A stretch of DNA of 59,743 nucleotides from an uncultured Rubrobacteraceae bacterium. GTDB taxonomy: Bacteria > Actinomycetota > Rubrobacteria > Rubrobacterales > Rubrobacteraceae. The stretch spans positions 1 through 59,743 of the forward strand of contig CADCVH010000127.1 of the NCBI GenBank assembly GCA_902806085.1, read 5' to 3'. A program made the translations under genes and the position numbers. Each line of letters opens with the position of its first letter. Positions within the stretch are counted from its first letter, which is position 1. Under the pieces are notes generated by a model that had not been told where the DNA came from, made no database searches, and saw only the letters and a list, made by a program, of their open reading frames with translations. Below are positions 59,074-59,743 of the stretch, piece by piece.

Positions 59074-59162
59074 GCCGCCCTCCTTCTCGTCTTCGCCCCC
59101 GGCCTTCCCGGTTGCCGTATTTGGAACTCTAAAGGGGCCACGTAACGTCCTGGCGACGACCG

Positions 59163-59206
59163 GGTAACGCTTCGGTCACGCTTGCATAACACTTTGGTAA
59201 CAAAAA
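59163..59206. promoter_or_regulatory. Four-unit 11-bp direct repeat (OmpR-family-type operator)
   Basis: Units GGTAACGCTTC, GGTCACGCTTG, CATAACACTTT and GGTAACAAAAA follow each other with an 11-bp period. Written as GTAAC-n6-GTCAC-n6-ATAAC-n6-GTAAC, this has the spacing of actinobacterial GlnR or PhoP boxes. It lies between the RTX gene and the last aminotransferase gene; no regulator is encoded nearby. Confidence 0.6.
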
Positions 59207-59301
59207 CGGCCCCGCTCCGGCCGCCGGGATAAGATCTCCCAAACAAAACCCTCCCCCAGTCCAAAGGACCGGCCACCCCTCCCATATATACTCTTCCCGT
59301 C

Positions 59302-59330
59302 TTGATCGGCTTACAGTAACTGTGTAGTAT
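59302..59330 (+). promoter_or_regulatory. Promoter of the last aminotransferase gene
   Basis: TTGATC (59302-59307), 17 bp, TAGTAT (59325-59330), with a leader of about 40 bases to the ATG at 59378. The direct-repeat operator ends about 95 bp upstream. Confidence 0.65.
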
Positions 59331-59377
59331 TCGTGAAGGACAAGGAGCTGGCCGCATCCGGCCTGAGGAGGTATCGC

Positions 59378-59743
59378 ATGGACGTGATGAGGGGTCTGGG
59401 GGAGCACGGCGAGAGCACGCCGCTCGCCGGCGTCGAAAACCTTATGTTGCACTTCACCCCGTACGCGGAGGACTGGTCCAGGCTGCCGGTCATCGTCTCA
59501 GGCGAAGGGTCCTACGTCACCGACGACAGGGGCCGCACCTACATAGACGGGCTGGCCGGCCTGTTCACGACGCAGGTCGGGCACGGCAGGGCGGAGCTCG
59601 CGGACGTTGCGGCGAAGCAGATGAAGGAGCTCGGGTTCTTCCCCAACTGGAGCTTCCAGCACCCGAGGAGTTTGGAACTAGCCGCCAAGATAAGCGAGAT
59701 AGCCCCCGGGGACCTCAACAGCACCTTCTTCGTCTCCTCGGGC
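59378..59743 (+). CDS. Class III aminotransferase, N-terminal part
   Basis: 122 codons are present; the gene continues past the window. ATG 59378 follows GAGGAGG. The start LMLHFTPYAEDW and YIDGLAGLFTTQVGHGRAEL, then FFPNWSFQHPRSLELAAKI, are typical of omega-amino-acid:pyruvate or putrescine-type aminotransferases of the aspartate-aminotransferase (class III) family. The PLP lysine lies outside the window. Likely substrates are beta-alanine, putrescine or related amines, which would fit the nearby GABA genes (inference). Confidence 0.85.
   Translation, partial: MDVMRGLGEHGESTPLAGVENLMLHFTPYAEDWSRLPVIVSGEGSYVTDDRGRTYIDGLAGLFTTQVGHGRAELADVAAKQMKELGFFPNWSFQHPRSLELAAKISEIAPGDLNSTFFVSSG

Overview
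The window is high-GC DNA whose genes start at ATG, GTG and TTG and are packed into overlapping operons. Gene content points to an actinobacterium, most plausibly a Rubrobacter-like lineage: menaquinone synthesis, two ECF41-type sigma factors paired with carboxymuconolactone-decarboxylase-fold proteins, a DesC-type desaturase, and several leaderless-looking promoters. The lineage is an inference from gene content; there is no rRNA here to confirm it. I found no rRNA, tRNA, CRISPR array, intact transposon or prophage.

0-9.3 kb, arginine. A sulfatase tail enters from the left. Two divergent arginine operons follow: argC-argR-(MBL hydrolase)-(ACT-GNAT fusion)-argG on the minus strand and argJ-argB-argD-argF on the plus strand. 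They meet at a compact promoter region that carries a near-consensus ArgR box. The ACT-GNAT fusion is the most unusual member.

9.3-16 kb, mixed. An ECF sigma factor and its AhpD-like partner share a face-to-face promoter pair. A fatty acid desaturase, a cold-shock protein, a class V aminotransferase, a RidA-family protein, an ACT-malic enzyme and a subtilase relic follow.

16-36.8 kb, menaquinone cluster with an insertion. menE, an ABC-F ATPase, menC and a DUF4097-like protein lie on the minus strand, as do menB, menH, a GSCFA protein, menD and menF. These two blocks are separated by about 7.5 kb of accessory genes: SDR/TetR, Nudix, ArsR/VOC, a second ECF41/CMD pair, a phosphatase, and gene relics. 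A xylulokinase, a frameshifted sugar isomerase and a permease tail look like remains of a pentose locus.

36.9-47 kb. A sortase with a lipoprotein signal, a phasin-like protein and CsbD precede the minus operon pxpB-pxpC-pxpA-biotin carrier-CoxL-like hydroxylase. Divergent from it are bioY and a biotin carboxylase. Together the carboxylase, carrier and PxpB/PxpC resemble the separated domains of a urea-carboxylase-type enzyme. A Uma2-type nuclease gene ends the block.

47-59.7 kb, nitrogen catabolism. The minus operon gabP-like permease, ureohydrolase, SSS symporter, gabD and gabT could take up guanidinobutyrate or GABA and convert it to succinate. Alanine dehydrogenase and a MerR-XRE-cupin triple-domain regulator are divergent from each other. 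An S9 peptidase, a PASTA protein, an RTX-repeat protein and the start of another class III aminotransferase close the window. A four-unit 11-bp direct repeat lies in front of the last gene.
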